From: Caballeronia jiangsuensis
Lineage (GTDB): Bacteria; Pseudomonadota; Gammaproteobacteria; Burkholderiales; Burkholderiaceae
Reading direction: 5' to 3'
DNA length: 64,000 bases
Assembly (NCBI GenBank): GCA_000648925.1
Contig: JFHF01000013.1
Span: forward strand, 1-64,000
The notes beneath the pieces were generated by a model. That model worked only from the letters and a program-made list of their open reading frames with translations. It did not search any database and was not told the origin of the DNA. This document shows positions 30,030-38,837 of this stretch, one piece after another; position 1 is the first letter of the stretch; every line of letters starts with the position of its first letter. Made by a program: the position numbers and the translations under genes.

Positions 30030-31118
30030 ATGCCGATCCAACCGCGCAACGACTCGAGCCCGGACTCATCCGAGCGCACCCGCAAGATGCAGCGCACGGC
30101 GTCCGCGGTGCTTTACGCGGTGCTCGTGCTGGTCGCGCTCTACACGGCGCGCACCTTCATTCCGGCCGTCGTCTGGGCGAGCGTGATCGCGATCGCGCTA
30201 TGGCCCGCGTTCGGCTGGCTCGAACGTCGGCCGATGTTCAAGCGGCATCACAATCTGCTCGCGGTCCTGCTGACGGCGGCGATCGGCCTGCTGTTCGTCG
30301 TGCCGTTCTTCATCGTCGCGGCGCAGACGGTGAACGAGGCGCGCGACATGATCCACTGGTTCCACGAAGTGTTGCGCACCGGCATTCCGATGCCCGCGTT
30401 CATCGAGCATCTGCCGATGGGCTCGCAACAGGTCGGGCGCTGGTGGCAGGAGAATCTGGCGACCCCGCTCGAAGCGTCGCCGGCGGTGAAGAACCTGCAC
30501 AGTGCGACCGTCGTCGCGATGACGCGGCACTTCGGCGGACGCGTGGTCCACGGCGTCGTCATCTTCGGCTTCATGCTGATGACGCTCTTCTTCGTGTTTC
30601 TGGCGGGCTCGAAGCTCGGCGAACAACTGCTCGCGGGCTCGCGCCGCGCGTTCGGTCCGGATGGCGCCGCGCTCGTGCGGCGCATGGCCGAATCGGTGCG
30701 CAGCACGGTGGTGGGGCTCGTCGTCGTGGGGCTGGGCGAGGGCGCGTTGCTCGGAATCGCCTATGCGGTCACGGGCGTACCGCACGCCACCTTGCTCGGT
30801 ATGCTGACGGCCGTCGCGGCGATGCTGCCGTTCTGCGCGCCGATCGTGTTTCTAGGTTCGGCATTGTGGCTGCTTGCGCAGGGCTCGATGGTCGCGGCGA
30901 TATGCGTCGCCGTGTTCGGGATGATCGTCGTGTTCGTCGCCGAGCACTTCGTGCGGCCGGTGCTGATCGGCGGATCGGCTCGGCTGCCGTTTCTGCTCGT
31001 GCTGTTCGGCATTCTCGGCGGCGCGGAAACCTTCGGGCTGATCGGGCTGTTCATCGGCCCAGCGTTGATGACGATTCTCGTCGTGCTGTGGACGGACTAT
31101 GTCCTCGACAGGCGCTAG
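30030..31118 (+). CDS. AI-2E/PerM-family permease
   Basis: 362 residues with about eight membrane segments and the AI-2E transporter layout: two early pairs (VLYAVLVLVALYTARTFIPAVVWASVIAIALWP, LLAVLLTAAIGLLFVVPFFIVA), a soluble central helix region, then four C-terminal segments with GFMLMTLFFVFLAGSKLG and FVAEHFVRPVLIGGSARLPFLLVLFGILGGAETFGLIGLFIGPAL. Members include autoinducer-2 exporters and ion antiporters; the role is not fixed by sequence. ATG 30030 has AAGAAGGA at 30011-30018, better than the in-frame ATG at 29985. Confidence 0.8.
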   Translation: MPIQPRNDSSPDSSERTRKMQRTASAVLYAVLVLVALYTARTFIPAVVWASVIAIALWPAFGWLERRPMFKRHHNLLAVLLTAAIGLLFVVPFFIVAAQTVNEARDMIHWFHEVLRTGIPMPAFIEHLPMGSQQVGRWWQENLATPLEASPAVKNLHSATVVAMTRHFGGRVVHGVVIFGFMLMTLFFVFLAGSKLGEQLLAGSRRAFGPDGAALVRRMAESVRSTVVGLVVVGLGEGALLGIAYAVTGVPHATLLGMLTAVAAMLPFCAPIVFLGSALWLLAQGSMVAAICVAVFGMIVVFVAEHFVRPVLIGGSARLPFLLVLFGILGGAETFGLIGLFIGPALMTILVVLWTDYVLDRR

Positions 31119-31137
31119 TGCGATTCAGCCTCGTGAA

Positions 31138-31443
31138 TCAGCCGCGTTCCTGCACGCATACCCAGGGCGAAGTGACGACCGCCCACAATTGCGGATCGCG
31201 CGCGGCGAGATCGGCGGCCGTTTCGGCCTGCATGCGCTCGACTAGCCCGGCTGCGAGCCATTGCGTGACCTGTTGCGTATCGTCGGTGGCGACGGCTTCC
31301 GCGACGCTCACGAGATCGAGATCGCGCTTCACCCAGATGAGCTTGCCTTGCGCGAAGAAGCGCTCCAGTTCGGACCAGCCGATCTGGGCGGTTTCACCGA
31401 GGAGCTTGACGTAGAGCGGGCTGGGCGTGGGAGCGTCGGACAT
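31138..31443 (-). CDS. DUF2288 family protein
   Basis: 101 residues, soluble. The sequence LYVKLLGETAQIGWSELERFFAQGKLIWVKRDLDLVSVAEAVATDD followed by WLAAGLVERM and LWAVVTSPWVCVQ matches the DUF2288 pattern. No catalytic motif. It converges with the AI-2E permease gene and precedes the pca genes on the same strand, 89 bases downstream of pcaG. Function unknown. Confidence 0.75.
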   Translation of the reverse strand: MSDAPTPSPLYVKLLGETAQIGWSELERFFAQGKLIWVKRDLDLVSVAEAVATDDTQQVTQWLAAGLVERMQAETAADLAARDPQLWAVVTSPWVCVQERG

Positions 31444-31532
31444 GGGAGAAGGCGCAGAAAAGACAAAAGGCGACCGACACTATAACGCAGTGCCGGACGC
31501 CCTTCGTTTCAAACGACTGCTGCGAGAAAGCT

Positions 31533-32141
31533 TTACAGGTCGAAGAACACCGTCTCGTTCGGGCCGCGCAGATGGATGTCGAAGCGATAGATCGTGCCCG
31601 ACGAATCCGGCTTGGCCGATGCGCCCGCTTCGCGCTTCGCGATCAGCGTATGACGGCGCTCGGCCGGCACGCTCTGCAACACGGCGTCCTTCGCGTTGGC
31701 TTCGGTTTCGTCCTCGAAGTAAATGCGCGTGTACGTATGCAGCAGCATGCCGCGCATCAGCACGATGACATCGAGGTGCGGCGCGGAATCGTCGGCGGTT
31801 GCGCCCGGCTTCACCGTATCGACGATGAAGCGCAGTTTCGGGTCCGTGCCCGTGCCCACGCGGGCAAAGCCGCGAAAGCCCGACTCGCGCGCTTCCTGCG
31901 CGCTCTGCACATAGCGGCCATTCGCATCGGCCTGCGCGACTTCGATCAGCGCGTCGTTGACGGGCTTGCCTTCGGCGTCGAACACGTTGCCGACGACGGC
32001 GATATGCTCGCCCGGCACTTCACGATCCGCCGCCGATGCGGTGAAGAGGCTCTTCAGATCGAAGTTGTATTGCTCGGGAACGAGGCCGTAAGCGAAGTAC
32101 GGTCCGACGGTCTGCGATGGGGTCTGTTTCAGCGTGGTCAT
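31533..32141 (-). CDS. pcaG: Protocatechuate 3,4-dioxygenase alpha subunit
   Basis: 202 residues. Intradiol dioxygenase alpha chain, which lacks the iron but shapes the active site with the beta chain. Seen: TPSQTVGPYFAYGL at the start, IEVAQADANGRYV and PHLDVIVLMRGMLLHTYTRIYFEDE in the fold, and the C-terminal FDIHLRGPNETVFFDL. It follows pcaH after six bases. Product of the complex is 3-carboxymuconate, entering the beta-ketoadipate pathway; no other pca gene is in this window. Confidence 0.93.
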   Translation of the reverse strand: MTTLKQTPSQTVGPYFAYGLVPEQYNFDLKSLFTASAADREVPGEHIAVVGNVFDAEGKPVNDALIEVAQADANGRYVQSAQEARESGFRGFARVGTGTDPKLRFIVDTVKPGATADDSAPHLDVIVLMRGMLLHTYTRIYFEDETEANAKDAVLQSVPAERRHTLIAKREAGASAKPDSSGTIYRFDIHLRGPNETVFFDL

Positions 32142-32147
32142 GTTCGA

Positions 32148-32849
32148 TTACTCCGTCGGCGTTTGATCCGGGCCGCGCAGCACGATGTTGAATTCGTAGC
32201 CGAGCGCGTAGTTTTCCTGCGTCGTGTCGATCGAGAAGGACGACACGAGACGCTTGCGTGCCTGCTCGGGAATGCCCTGATAGATCGGATCGAGGTCGAG
32301 CAGCGGATCGCCGGGGAAGTACATCTGCGTGACGAGACGCGAGCCGAAGTATTCGCCGAAGAGCGAGAAATGGATGTGCTGCGGACGCCACGCGTTCGGG
32401 TGATTGCCCCACGGGTACGCGCCCGGCTTGATCGTCATGAAGCGATAGCGGCCTTCGTCGTCGGTCAGGCAGCGGCCCGCGCCGAGGAAGTTCGGGTCGA
32501 GCGGCGCGTCGTGCTGGTCGGCCTTGTGGACATAGCGGCCCGCGGCGTTCGCCTGCCACACTTCGACGAGCGTGTTGCGCACCGGACGGCCGCCTTCGTC
32601 GAGCACGCGCCCCGTCACGATGATGCGCTCGCCGAGCGGTTCGCCGTTTTTCGCGGCGTTGCGGGTGAGGTCGTTGTCGAGCACGCCCAGATCGTCAGCA
32701 CCGTAGACAGGCACGCGTCGGTTGCGCAGATTTTCCTTCAGCGGAATGAGCGGCAAGCCCGGGCTGCGCAGGATCGACGACTTGTAACCCGGCGACAGAT
32801 ACGCGGGATGGGATTCCCAATCGCGCGGTGTGAGGATGGGGGAGGTCAT
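32148..32849 (-). CDS. pcaH: Protocatechuate 3,4-dioxygenase beta subunit
   Basis: 233 residues. It carries the non-haem Fe(III) site: Tyr in AAGRYVHKADQHDAPLDPNF, Tyr in KPGAYPWGN and the two His of PQHIHFSLFG. The N-terminus PRDWESHPAYLSPGYKSSILRSP is typical of the beta chain. It opens protocatechuate between the hydroxyls using O2. AGGAGA lies about eight bases upstream of the start. It is divergent from pcaQ, its likely LysR activator. Confidence 0.93.
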   Translation of the reverse strand: MTSPILTPRDWESHPAYLSPGYKSSILRSPGLPLIPLKENLRNRRVPVYGADDLGVLDNDLTRNAAKNGEPLGERIIVTGRVLDEGGRPVRNTLVEVWQANAAGRYVHKADQHDAPLDPNFLGAGRCLTDDEGRYRFMTIKPGAYPWGNHPNAWRPQHIHFSLFGEYFGSRLVTQMYFPGDPLLDLDPIYQGIPEQARKRLVSSFSIDTTQENYALGYEFNIVLRGPDQTPTE

Positions 32850-32917
32850 GTCGACTGTCTCCTGTATTTGGAAGTTGATTAGGATGTTTCTGACGGCTAC
32901 TTTATAGAACGACGCAA

Positions 32918-32954
32918 GTTATGGAAAATGATGTTTCGTGCCATCTTGCATAAC
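32918..32954. promoter_or_regulatory. Candidate PcaQ binding region
   Basis: Within the 113-base gap between pcaH and pcaQ, GTTAT (32918-32922) and ATAAC (32950-32954) are inverted arms flanking an A/T-rich centre. PcaQ of rhizobia binds an ATAAC-type dyad in the same divergent arrangement. Spacing here is longer, so the exact site is uncertain. Confidence 0.35.
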
Positions 32955-32962
32955 GGATCGTC

Positions 32963-33901
32963 ATGGATACCGACTTCACCAACACCCGCGTCAAGTTCAG
33001 GCATCTGCAATGTTTTCTTGCCGTCACGCAGCTCGGCAGCGTGCAGCGCGCCGCCGATAGCCTGTCGATCACGCAGCCCGCGGTTTCCAAAACCATCGGC
33101 GAGCTCGAATCCATTCTAGGCGTGCGGCTGTTCGAGCGTGGGCGGCGCGGCGCGGTGCCCACGCGCGAAGGACGGCTTTTCGCGCCGCACGCGAGTGCAT
33201 GCGTCGCGTCCCTGCGCGAGGGCGTCGACATGCTCCTGCGCGAACGCGGCGACATGCCCGGAACCATCGCGATCGGCATTTTGCCGACGGTCGCGCCGGT
33301 GCTGCTGTCGCCCGCGTTGATGTCGTTCCGGCAGCAATGGCCGGCGGTGTCGCTGTCCGTCTGGACCGATTCCAACGCGCTTTTGCTGGAGAAGCTGAAG
33401 GCGGGCGACGTCGATCTCGTGGTCGGGCGGCTGTCGGAGCCGGAGGCGATGCACGGGCTGTCCTTCGAGCAGATTTATCGCGAGCCGCTCGCCGTGGTCG
33501 TGCGCCGCGAGCACCCGTTGACGCTCGAAACGCCACTCACGCCCGCCTTGCTCGCGCGCTTCGTGATCGTCGTGCCGCCGTTCGGCACGTTGATCCGGCA
33601 ATCGGCTGAAAGCGTGCTGACGGCATTCGGCGCGCATGCGTTGACGGCGCTCGTCGAAACCCTGTCGGTGTCGCTGGGGCGCTCGCTCGCGATGAACAAC
33701 GACGCCGTGTGGTTCGTGCCCGCCGGCGCGGTCGAGCAGGACATCGCGCTCGGGCTGCTCGCCGCGCTGCCGATGCCCTTCGCCGGCACCGACGAGCCTA
33801 TCGGCCTGATTCGCCGCAACGACGCCGCGCGCACGCCAGTGGAGGAAACGCTCGTCGATGCGCTGCGTGAAGCCGGCCGTTCACGCGCCAGGAGCAAATG
33901 A
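32963..33901 (+). CDS. pcaQ: LysR-type regulator PcaQ
   Basis: 312 residues. N-terminal winged helix: RHLQCFLAVTQLGSVQRAADSLSITQPAVSKTIGELESILGVRLFERGRRGAVPT, followed by the two-lobed effector domain (GTIAIGILPTVAPVLLSPALMSF ... DLVVGRLSEPEAMHGLSFEQIYREPLAVVVRREHPL). This resembles PcaQ/GbpR-type activators, and it is divergent from pcaHG. It probably activates them in response to a beta-ketoadipate pathway metabolite. No other pca genes are adjacent. Confidence 0.85.
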   Translation: MDTDFTNTRVKFRHLQCFLAVTQLGSVQRAADSLSITQPAVSKTIGELESILGVRLFERGRRGAVPTREGRLFAPHASACVASLREGVDMLLRERGDMPGTIAIGILPTVAPVLLSPALMSFRQQWPAVSLSVWTDSNALLLEKLKAGDVDLVVGRLSEPEAMHGLSFEQIYREPLAVVVRREHPLTLETPLTPALLARFVIVVPPFGTLIRQSAESVLTAFGAHALTALVETLSVSLGRSLAMNNDAVWFVPAGAVEQDIALGLLAALPMPFAGTDEPIGLIRRNDAARTPVEETLVDALREAGRSRARSK

Positions 33902-34103
33902 CCGCAGACGACGGGCGGCGCGCAAGTTGCTGAAGCAGCATTTACCGCGCAGGTTTTGCGCGAAAGAAATACTATGACAAAAGCGGCGGGTACGAAGTGA
34001 CTGCAACAAACGGCGTCGGCGGCGGTCACATCCGAGGTTGTCCGCCGCCTCCGTCGTGAACGTCCCGCCCCACACACGCGCCGCACTCGAACATGTTCGC
34101 AAG

Positions 34104-34472
34104 ATGAAGACCGTACTGCTCGTCGACGACGACCCCGCCACCATCGAAGCCTGGACCCTCTGCATGCAAGGCGAGGAGTGCACCGTCTTGTGCGCGTTCG
34201 ACGGCAACGGAGCGTTATCGATACTCGGGGAACAGAGGGTGGACATCGTCGTGTCCGACTGGATGATGCCCGGCCTAGGCGGCGCGCTGCTCTGTCAGAC
34301 GATGAAGAACGACGCGACGCTCGCGCACATTCCTTTCCTGATGATTTCGGGGCATCCGAATCCGCCGGCTTTCGTCAGCTACGACGGCTATTTGCGCAAG
34401 CCCGTCGACATGGAGACGCTGATTTCCGCGGTCAATCGTTTGTGCGCCGCGAAGAAACGGCCCTTGTATTGA
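34104..34472 (+). CDS. Receiver-only response regulator
   Basis: 122 residues forming one receiver domain: acidic pocket Asp 8-10 (LLVDDDP), phosphoacceptor Asp 52 in VVSDWMMPGLGG, a Ser/Thr position in LMISGHP and the conserved Lys 99 in YLRKPVD. No output domain, so it acts by protein contacts, like CheY-type or phosphorelay proteins. No histidine kinase is nearby. The ATG at 34104 lacks a good ribosome site; the frame is open upstream to 34038. Confidence 0.82.
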   Translation: MKTVLLVDDDPATIEAWTLCMQGEECTVLCAFDGNGALSILGEQRVDIVVSDWMMPGLGGALLCQTMKNDATLAHIPFLMISGHPNPPAFVSYDGYLRKPVDMETLISAVNRLCAAKKRPLY

Positions 34473-34479
34473 GCGGCGA

Positions 34480-35193
34480 CTAGCGCAGTTCCGCCAGCGC
34501 CACGTCCATCTGGGACTGCGCGAGGCGGTTCAACTCCTGCGGAATCTGGCAATCGAGCGGCAGGCAGGGCGTGACGATCACGCGGATATGCCCGCCGCGA
34601 TCCGGCCAGCCCTTCGCGGGCCAGACCTTGCCCGCGTCATGCACGACAGGCACGACCGGCACCTTCGTCGCGCACGCGAGGCGCACGCCGCCCGACGCGA
34701 GCTTGAGCGGCGCATCGTGCGCGACGCGCGTGCCTTCCGGAAAGATCACCACCGAATCGCCTTTCTCGAGCCGCGCCGCGCACTCGCGTGTCACGGCGGC
34801 GTGCGCCTGACGGATCGAGCCGCGATCGAGGCTCACCATGTCGAGCCCGCGCAGCACCCAGCCGAAGAACGGAATGTTCATGAGTTCGTGCTTGAACACG
34901 AAACTGATGCGCCGGGGAAAGAGCGCCATGAACGAGAGCGTCTCCCAGGTCGATTCGTGTCGCGACAGAATGATGCACGGCCCGTCGGGCAGATGCTCCA
35001 GCCCTTCGATCGAGCACGTGACGCCGGTGATGACGCGCATCATCACGACCATCGCGCGGCACCAGAGCTTCGCGAGCCGGTAACGCCCGTTACGCCCGAC
35101 GAACGGAAAGAACGGCAGGATCAGGATCGACCAGACGATGCCGCTGCCGAGCAGATAGGTTGCAAAGAGCCACTTGACGAAGGTGCGTCGCAT
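34480..35193 (-). CDS. 1-acylglycerol-3-phosphate acyltransferase (PlsC-type)
   Basis: 237 residues, inner-membrane acyltransferase of phospholipid synthesis making phosphatidate from lysophosphatidate. An N-terminal membrane segment (WLFATYLLGSGIVWSILILPFFPF) is followed by the active-site block SRHESTWETL, where the usual HX4D is HX4E, and by VVIFPEGTRV. The Glu variant occurs in some betaproteobacterial PlsC sequences. ATG 35193 starts directly before the membrane segment; the 55 codons upstream are not protein-like. Divergent from the aminopeptidase gene. Confidence 0.85.
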   Translation of the reverse strand: MRRTFVKWLFATYLLGSGIVWSILILPFFPFVGRNGRYRLAKLWCRAMVVMMRVITGVTCSIEGLEHLPDGPCIILSRHESTWETLSFMALFPRRISFVFKHELMNIPFFGWVLRGLDMVSLDRGSIRQAHAAVTRECAARLEKGDSVVIFPEGTRVAHDAPLKLASGGVRLACATKVPVVPVVHDAGKVWPAKGWPDRGGHIRVIVTPCLPLDCQIPQELNRLAQSQMDVALAELR

Positions 35194-35350
35194 CGAAATT
35201 CGTGAGATGACAGGTGGATGACGAACATCCGGAATCCGCAAGCATAGCGTATCGGGCGAAACGCACCGGGCGATCATTTCGCGCCATGCGATGTCATCGA
35301 AGCGATGCAACAATGGAGCCCGATGAAGCCTATTCAGCAAGGAAGACGCA

Positions 35351-36340
35351 ATGGACAATCAATCGCCGGTGCAGTTCGACGAAGGCATGCTCGACGTGGG
35401 CGACGGTCACTCGATCTACTGGCGCGCGCAAGGCCCGCGCGAGGCGCCCGTGATGCTCGTCGTGCACGGCGGCCCCGGCGGGGCGATGAACGTGAAATGG
35501 GCGGAGGTGCTCGAACAGGACAAATGGCGCGTCGTGTTCTTCGATCAGCGCGGCTGCGGCAAGTCCAAGCCGTTCGGCAAGCTGGAGGCGAACGGCATCG
35601 ACGCGCTCGTCGGCGACATGGAAACGCTGCGCGTCGCGTTGAACATCGAGCAATGGGCGATCTTCGGCGGCTCGTGGGGCACGACGCTCGGTCTCGCATA
35701 CGGCGTCGCGCATCCGGAGCGCTGCACGGGTTTTCTGCTGCGCGGCATTTTTCTCGCGCGGCGCGAGGACATCGACTGGTTCCTGTGGGACGTTCGACGC
35801 GTGTTTCCCGAAGCGCATCGCGCGTTTCTCGATGCGATCGAGGCGGCGTGCGGCGAGCGTCCCACGAATGCGCAGGAAATCCTGCGGATGACCGAAGCGC
35901 CGCTCGCGCGTTTCGACGAGGCGGGTACGCGGCTCGCGCGCGCGTGGACGCACTACGAGACCACGCTCTCTGTCGTCAACAAGCCGGAAAAGGAACCTGC
36001 CGAGGAAGAGAAGCGCCCGAGCGCGGAAGCCAACTCGGCCGCCATTTCGATGGCGCTCCTCGAGCGGCACTACATGGCGAACGAACTGCCGCCGGTGCCG
36101 CTATTGCCGCTCGTCGCGCGTATCGCGCATCTGCCTTGCCGGATCGTGCATGGACGCTTCGACATGGTGTGTCCCGCCGATCAGGCACTGGACCTCGCCG
36201 CGCGCTGGCCCGGCGCGGAACTGGCCGTCGTGAATGCGGCGGGGCACTGGACCTTCGAGCCTGGCAATCTCGCGGCGCTGCGCGCGGGCGCGGCGGCGCT
36301 TTCAAGTGCGATCGCGCGAGCGAAAAGCGCTACCGCCTGA
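35351..36340 (+). CDS. pip: Prolyl aminopeptidase (alpha/beta hydrolase)
   Basis: 329 residues, cytoplasmic peptidase of family S33 releasing N-terminal proline. Oxyanion segment HGGPGG (about 40), VVFFDQRGCGKSKPFG, nucleophile elbow GGSWGTTLGLAYG, and acid/His in HGRFDMVCP and NAAGHW complete the triad. The segment between about 200 and 235 is a charged cap insert (NKPEKEPAEEEKRPSAEAN). It converges with the EAL gene with a three-base gap. Confidence 0.85.
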   Translation: MDNQSPVQFDEGMLDVGDGHSIYWRAQGPREAPVMLVVHGGPGGAMNVKWAEVLEQDKWRVVFFDQRGCGKSKPFGKLEANGIDALVGDMETLRVALNIEQWAIFGGSWGTTLGLAYGVAHPERCTGFLLRGIFLARREDIDWFLWDVRRVFPEAHRAFLDAIEAACGERPTNAQEILRMTEAPLARFDEAGTRLARAWTHYETTLSVVNKPEKEPAEEEKRPSAEANSAAISMALLERHYMANELPPVPLLPLVARIAHLPCRIVHGRFDMVCPADQALDLAARWPGAELAVVNAAGHWTFEPGNLAALRAGAAALSSAIARAKSATA

Positions 36341-36343
36341 CGC

Positions 36344-37564
36344 TCAGAAAATCGCGGGCGCCGCTTCGGTCAGCTTGCGCCAGTCGAGGTCCGCGCCGAT
36401 CACGACCGGCCTTGCGGCGTGCTGCGTCGCGATCGTGAGCGTCACGCAAAGCGACGTGCCCGTCACGGAGAGATAAGGCGCGCTCGTGATCACCTGCTGC
36501 GGCTTCGCGTGCGCATCGACGAAATACGGGCGATTGTCCCAGCGCCCGGTCGATGGATCCGCGATCGGCGCGAAGCGCTCGCTCGGCGCGATCGCCGCGG
36601 CGCCGGCGAGGCCCGGCATGAACTCGCGGCCGCCCCGATCGAGGAAGAAGCAACTGAGCGTGCACGGCAGCGCGAGCAGATCGGCACACGCGGATTCGGT
36701 CGTCGCACCCGATGCGAAGCGCCGCGCGGCCTGCGTGAGCCCCGCGCGATAGGGCAGCAAGAGCAGGTCGCCCGCGAGGCGCTCGGTGCGCCGCGTCTGG
36801 GCGAGCGTGTCGAACACGTCCTCGAAAAGCGGCGTCGCCACGCCGCGTTCGGCGAGTTCCGCCGATGGCATGCCGAACAGATAGCCTTGCACGAAATCGA
36901 CGTTCGAGCGCGCGGCGAGCATCAGATCCTCGCTCGTCTCGATGCCTTCCGCGACCACGAACATGCCCGACTCGTGCAGCAGGTCGACGAGCTTCGGCAT
37001 CAGCGCGTCGCGCATGTGGGCGCTCTTGGTCCGCACGAGACTGCGATCGAGCTTGACGATGTCCGGCCGCAGCGTGATCAGCCGGTCGATGTTGGAATGC
37101 CCCGCGCCGAAGTCATCGACCGCGACGAGAAAGCCCTGTGCGCGAAACGCGTGCGTGGCGCGCGAGATTTCCTCGACGTCCGTGCCGCCCGATTCCAGCA
37201 CTTCGATCACCAGCCGCTCGGGCGCGAGTCCCGCTTCGCGCGTTGCAGAGGCGAGCCGCGCGGCGTAGCCCGGATCGGTGAAGGTCGCCGGATTGATGTT
37301 GAGGAAGAGCCACTGCGCGGCAGGCAATATCGACGCCGCGTTGCGCAGATGCGTGAGGTGGCTCATGCGATCGAGCTCGGTCAGCGTGCCCGCGACGATC
37401 GCCCGCCCGAAAAGATCGAACGGTCCGACGAGCGCGCCGCCGCCCGCATCGCCGCGCAACAGCGCCTCGTAGCCCACCTCGCGTTGATGCGGCAGGCTGT
37501 AGATCGGTTGCAGATGCGTGCGCAGCGCGATGCCGTCGACGATCTCCGTGTGTCCGGTCGCCAC
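36344..37564 (-). CDS. EAL-domain c-di-GMP phosphodiesterase with C-terminal sensor
   Basis: 406 residues, no membrane segment. EAL domain (about 1-245): YEALLRG with the EAL Glu at 33, FLNINPATF, VIEVLESGG, DDFGAGHSNIDRL, IVKLDRSL and VVAEGIET, all metal and catalytic positions in place. The C-terminal part (about 270-406, ending RPYFVDAHAKPQQVITSAPYLSVTGTSLCVTLTI) looks like a PAS/Cache-type sensor in the order seen in YkuI (EAL first, PAS-like second). It should degrade c-di-GMP under control of that domain. Stand-alone gene. Confidence 0.82.
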   Translation of the reverse strand: MATGHTEIVDGIALRTHLQPIYSLPHQREVGYEALLRGDAGGGALVGPFDLFGRAIVAGTLTELDRMSHLTHLRNAASILPAAQWLFLNINPATFTDPGYAARLASATREAGLAPERLVIEVLESGGTDVEEISRATHAFRAQGFLVAVDDFGAGHSNIDRLITLRPDIVKLDRSLVRTKSAHMRDALMPKLVDLLHESGMFVVAEGIETSEDLMLAARSNVDFVQGYLFGMPSAELAERGVATPLFEDVFDTLAQTRRTERLAGDLLLLPYRAGLTQAARRFASGATTESACADLLALPCTLSCFFLDRGGREFMPGLAGAAAIAPSERFAPIADPSTGRWDNRPYFVDAHAKPQQVITSAPYLSVTGTSLCVTLTIATQHAARPVVIGADLDWRKLTEAAPAIF

Positions 37565-37863
37565 GTTCAGACGCGGGTGGACAGCGTGCGGGAAGCGTGC
37601 GCCGGCGGACGAATGCGCAAGGGAGCAGTCAGGTCGATTAACGGCACGGCAGTCACGCGTTTCGGTGGGGATGTGCGCAATATCGGCCGGTCGTGCGCAA
37701 ACTTGAGCATCGAAGTCGTTCGGATGTGAGGAACGCTTTGGCCGTGTCCGGTTTGCCGCAAAGGCCCGCGCGACCTATCTTTGTTGGTGCGATGCTACGA
37801 TCCGCCTGCAACTTAAGCCGGGCCGCGCCCGTCGAAAGCTGCAACGAACCCCTAGAGAGAGAT

Positions 37864-38286
37864 ATGGCGCAACAGAAAACCAATCCCAAACTCGAGCAGG
37901 CGCTGACGCGTGGCGATCTCGCGATCCGCCAGGCCAACTCGGGCCGCGCCACCGCCGTGCTGCGCGCGCTCGGCAAGATGATCGTGGAGGCGTCGGCGAC
38001 GATCGGCGTCGAGGCGCACGTCGTCATCCACGACGGCGACAAGATTTACGATCCCGCCGACGGAGTGTGGCCGCAGCAGTTGCTCGTGTCGCTCGATGGT
38101 CCGGTCGAAGACAACGATCCGGACGAGATTCGCACGATCACGCTGCTCGCCGATACCCCCGCGACGATTTTCCGCTGCGAATGGCAACGCGCCGACGGCA
38201 ATATCGGGCGACAAGAAGGCCGTCCGCTCGCGATGGTCGCTTTCATTACCGACGTGGATATTCCCTGGCTCGACGAAGACGACTGA
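37864..38286 (+). CDS. Hypothetical 140-residue cytoplasmic protein
   Basis: Soluble and acidic at the C-terminus (ITDVDIPWLDEDD). The centre has alternating strands (AHVVIHDGDKIYDPADGVWPQQLLVSLDG, EIRTITLLADTPATIFRCEWQ), so it may be a small beta-rich domain. A GAGAGAGA stretch precedes ATG 37864, and the frame is open upstream. A terminator follows. No family recognised and no functional clue from neighbours. Confidence 0.6.
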   Translation: MAQQKTNPKLEQALTRGDLAIRQANSGRATAVLRALGKMIVEASATIGVEAHVVIHDGDKIYDPADGVWPQQLLVSLDGPVEDNDPDEIRTITLLADTPATIFRCEWQRADGNIGRQEGRPLAMVAFITDVDIPWLDEDD

Positions 38287-38342
38287 TTTTTTAATCCGTT
38301 TTGGCGGATTTCACACAGTCGACATGATTATGTTGTGATAGC

Positions 38343-38377
38343 GCGGGCGTCTTTTCAAAAGAACGCCCGCCTTTTTG
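38343..38377 (+). terminator. Rho-independent terminator
   Basis: Arms GCGGGCGT (38343-38350) and ACGCCCGC (38363-38370), with an inner TTTT/AAAA pairing, are followed by a CTTTTTGTTT tract. It ends the transcript of the 140-residue protein gene. Confidence 0.85.
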
Positions 38378-38504
38378 TTTCGGCTTTTCCAGCGGTTTTA
38401 AATCCCATTCCCCGCGTGTTCGGCGTTTCGCACTTTCTGCGAAGAAAAAGTGTAAGCAAACGTTACCAGTTACTCTTTCTAACGTATTTTCCAGCGTTTA
38501 CGCG

Positions 38505-38669
38505 ATGCTCCACGAGGGTTCTGCGAACGCTATTCTCCTGATTGTCTCTCGCGTCGCCTGGTGGCTGCTCGCCCTCGTTCTTTCACTTTTGATCGGGCTC
38601 GCATATTCCTGTACGGCATATGGATATGTGGTTTTCGGCGGCTGCCGGCGACTGTTTTCCGCCGTTTAG
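38505..38669 (+). CDS. Candidate 54-residue membrane protein
   Basis: In the 551-base gap 38287-38837 this short frame encodes one long hydrophobic stretch (ILLIVSRVAWWLLALVLSLLIGLAYS) followed by Tyr/Gly-rich and basic ends. No good ribosome site precedes ATG 38505, so it is only a candidate. The gap is richer in A/T than neighbouring genes and otherwise holds a terminator and a long leader before the FeeM-like gene. I see no RNA gene in it. Confidence 0.35.
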   Translation: MLHEGSANAILLIVSRVAWWLLALVLSLLIGLAYSCTAYGYVVFGGCRRLFSAV

Positions 38670-38837
38670 AAGCTTTCTTCCACTCCTTTAGCCTGAAATT
38701 TGCTGAGAAACAGTGGCAAGCGCGCACCCCGTTATTTGACTTCGTGAGAGGCTCGTTTCGCCCGTGTAAGGAACCACTACAAAACCTCCTCGACACGCGG
38801 CACCTTTCCAATCGCCAAGAAAAAATGGGGTTTACAA

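Noticed and set aside
34038..34103. Extension of the response regulator upstream of MKTVLL
   Set aside because: The receiver fold begins at MKTVLLVDDD; the extra residues lack any receiver feature, although ribosome signals are weak for either start.
38335..38541. 68-codon frame downstream of the 140-residue protein gene
   Set aside because: It reads through the terminator at 38343-38377 and has no ribosome site.
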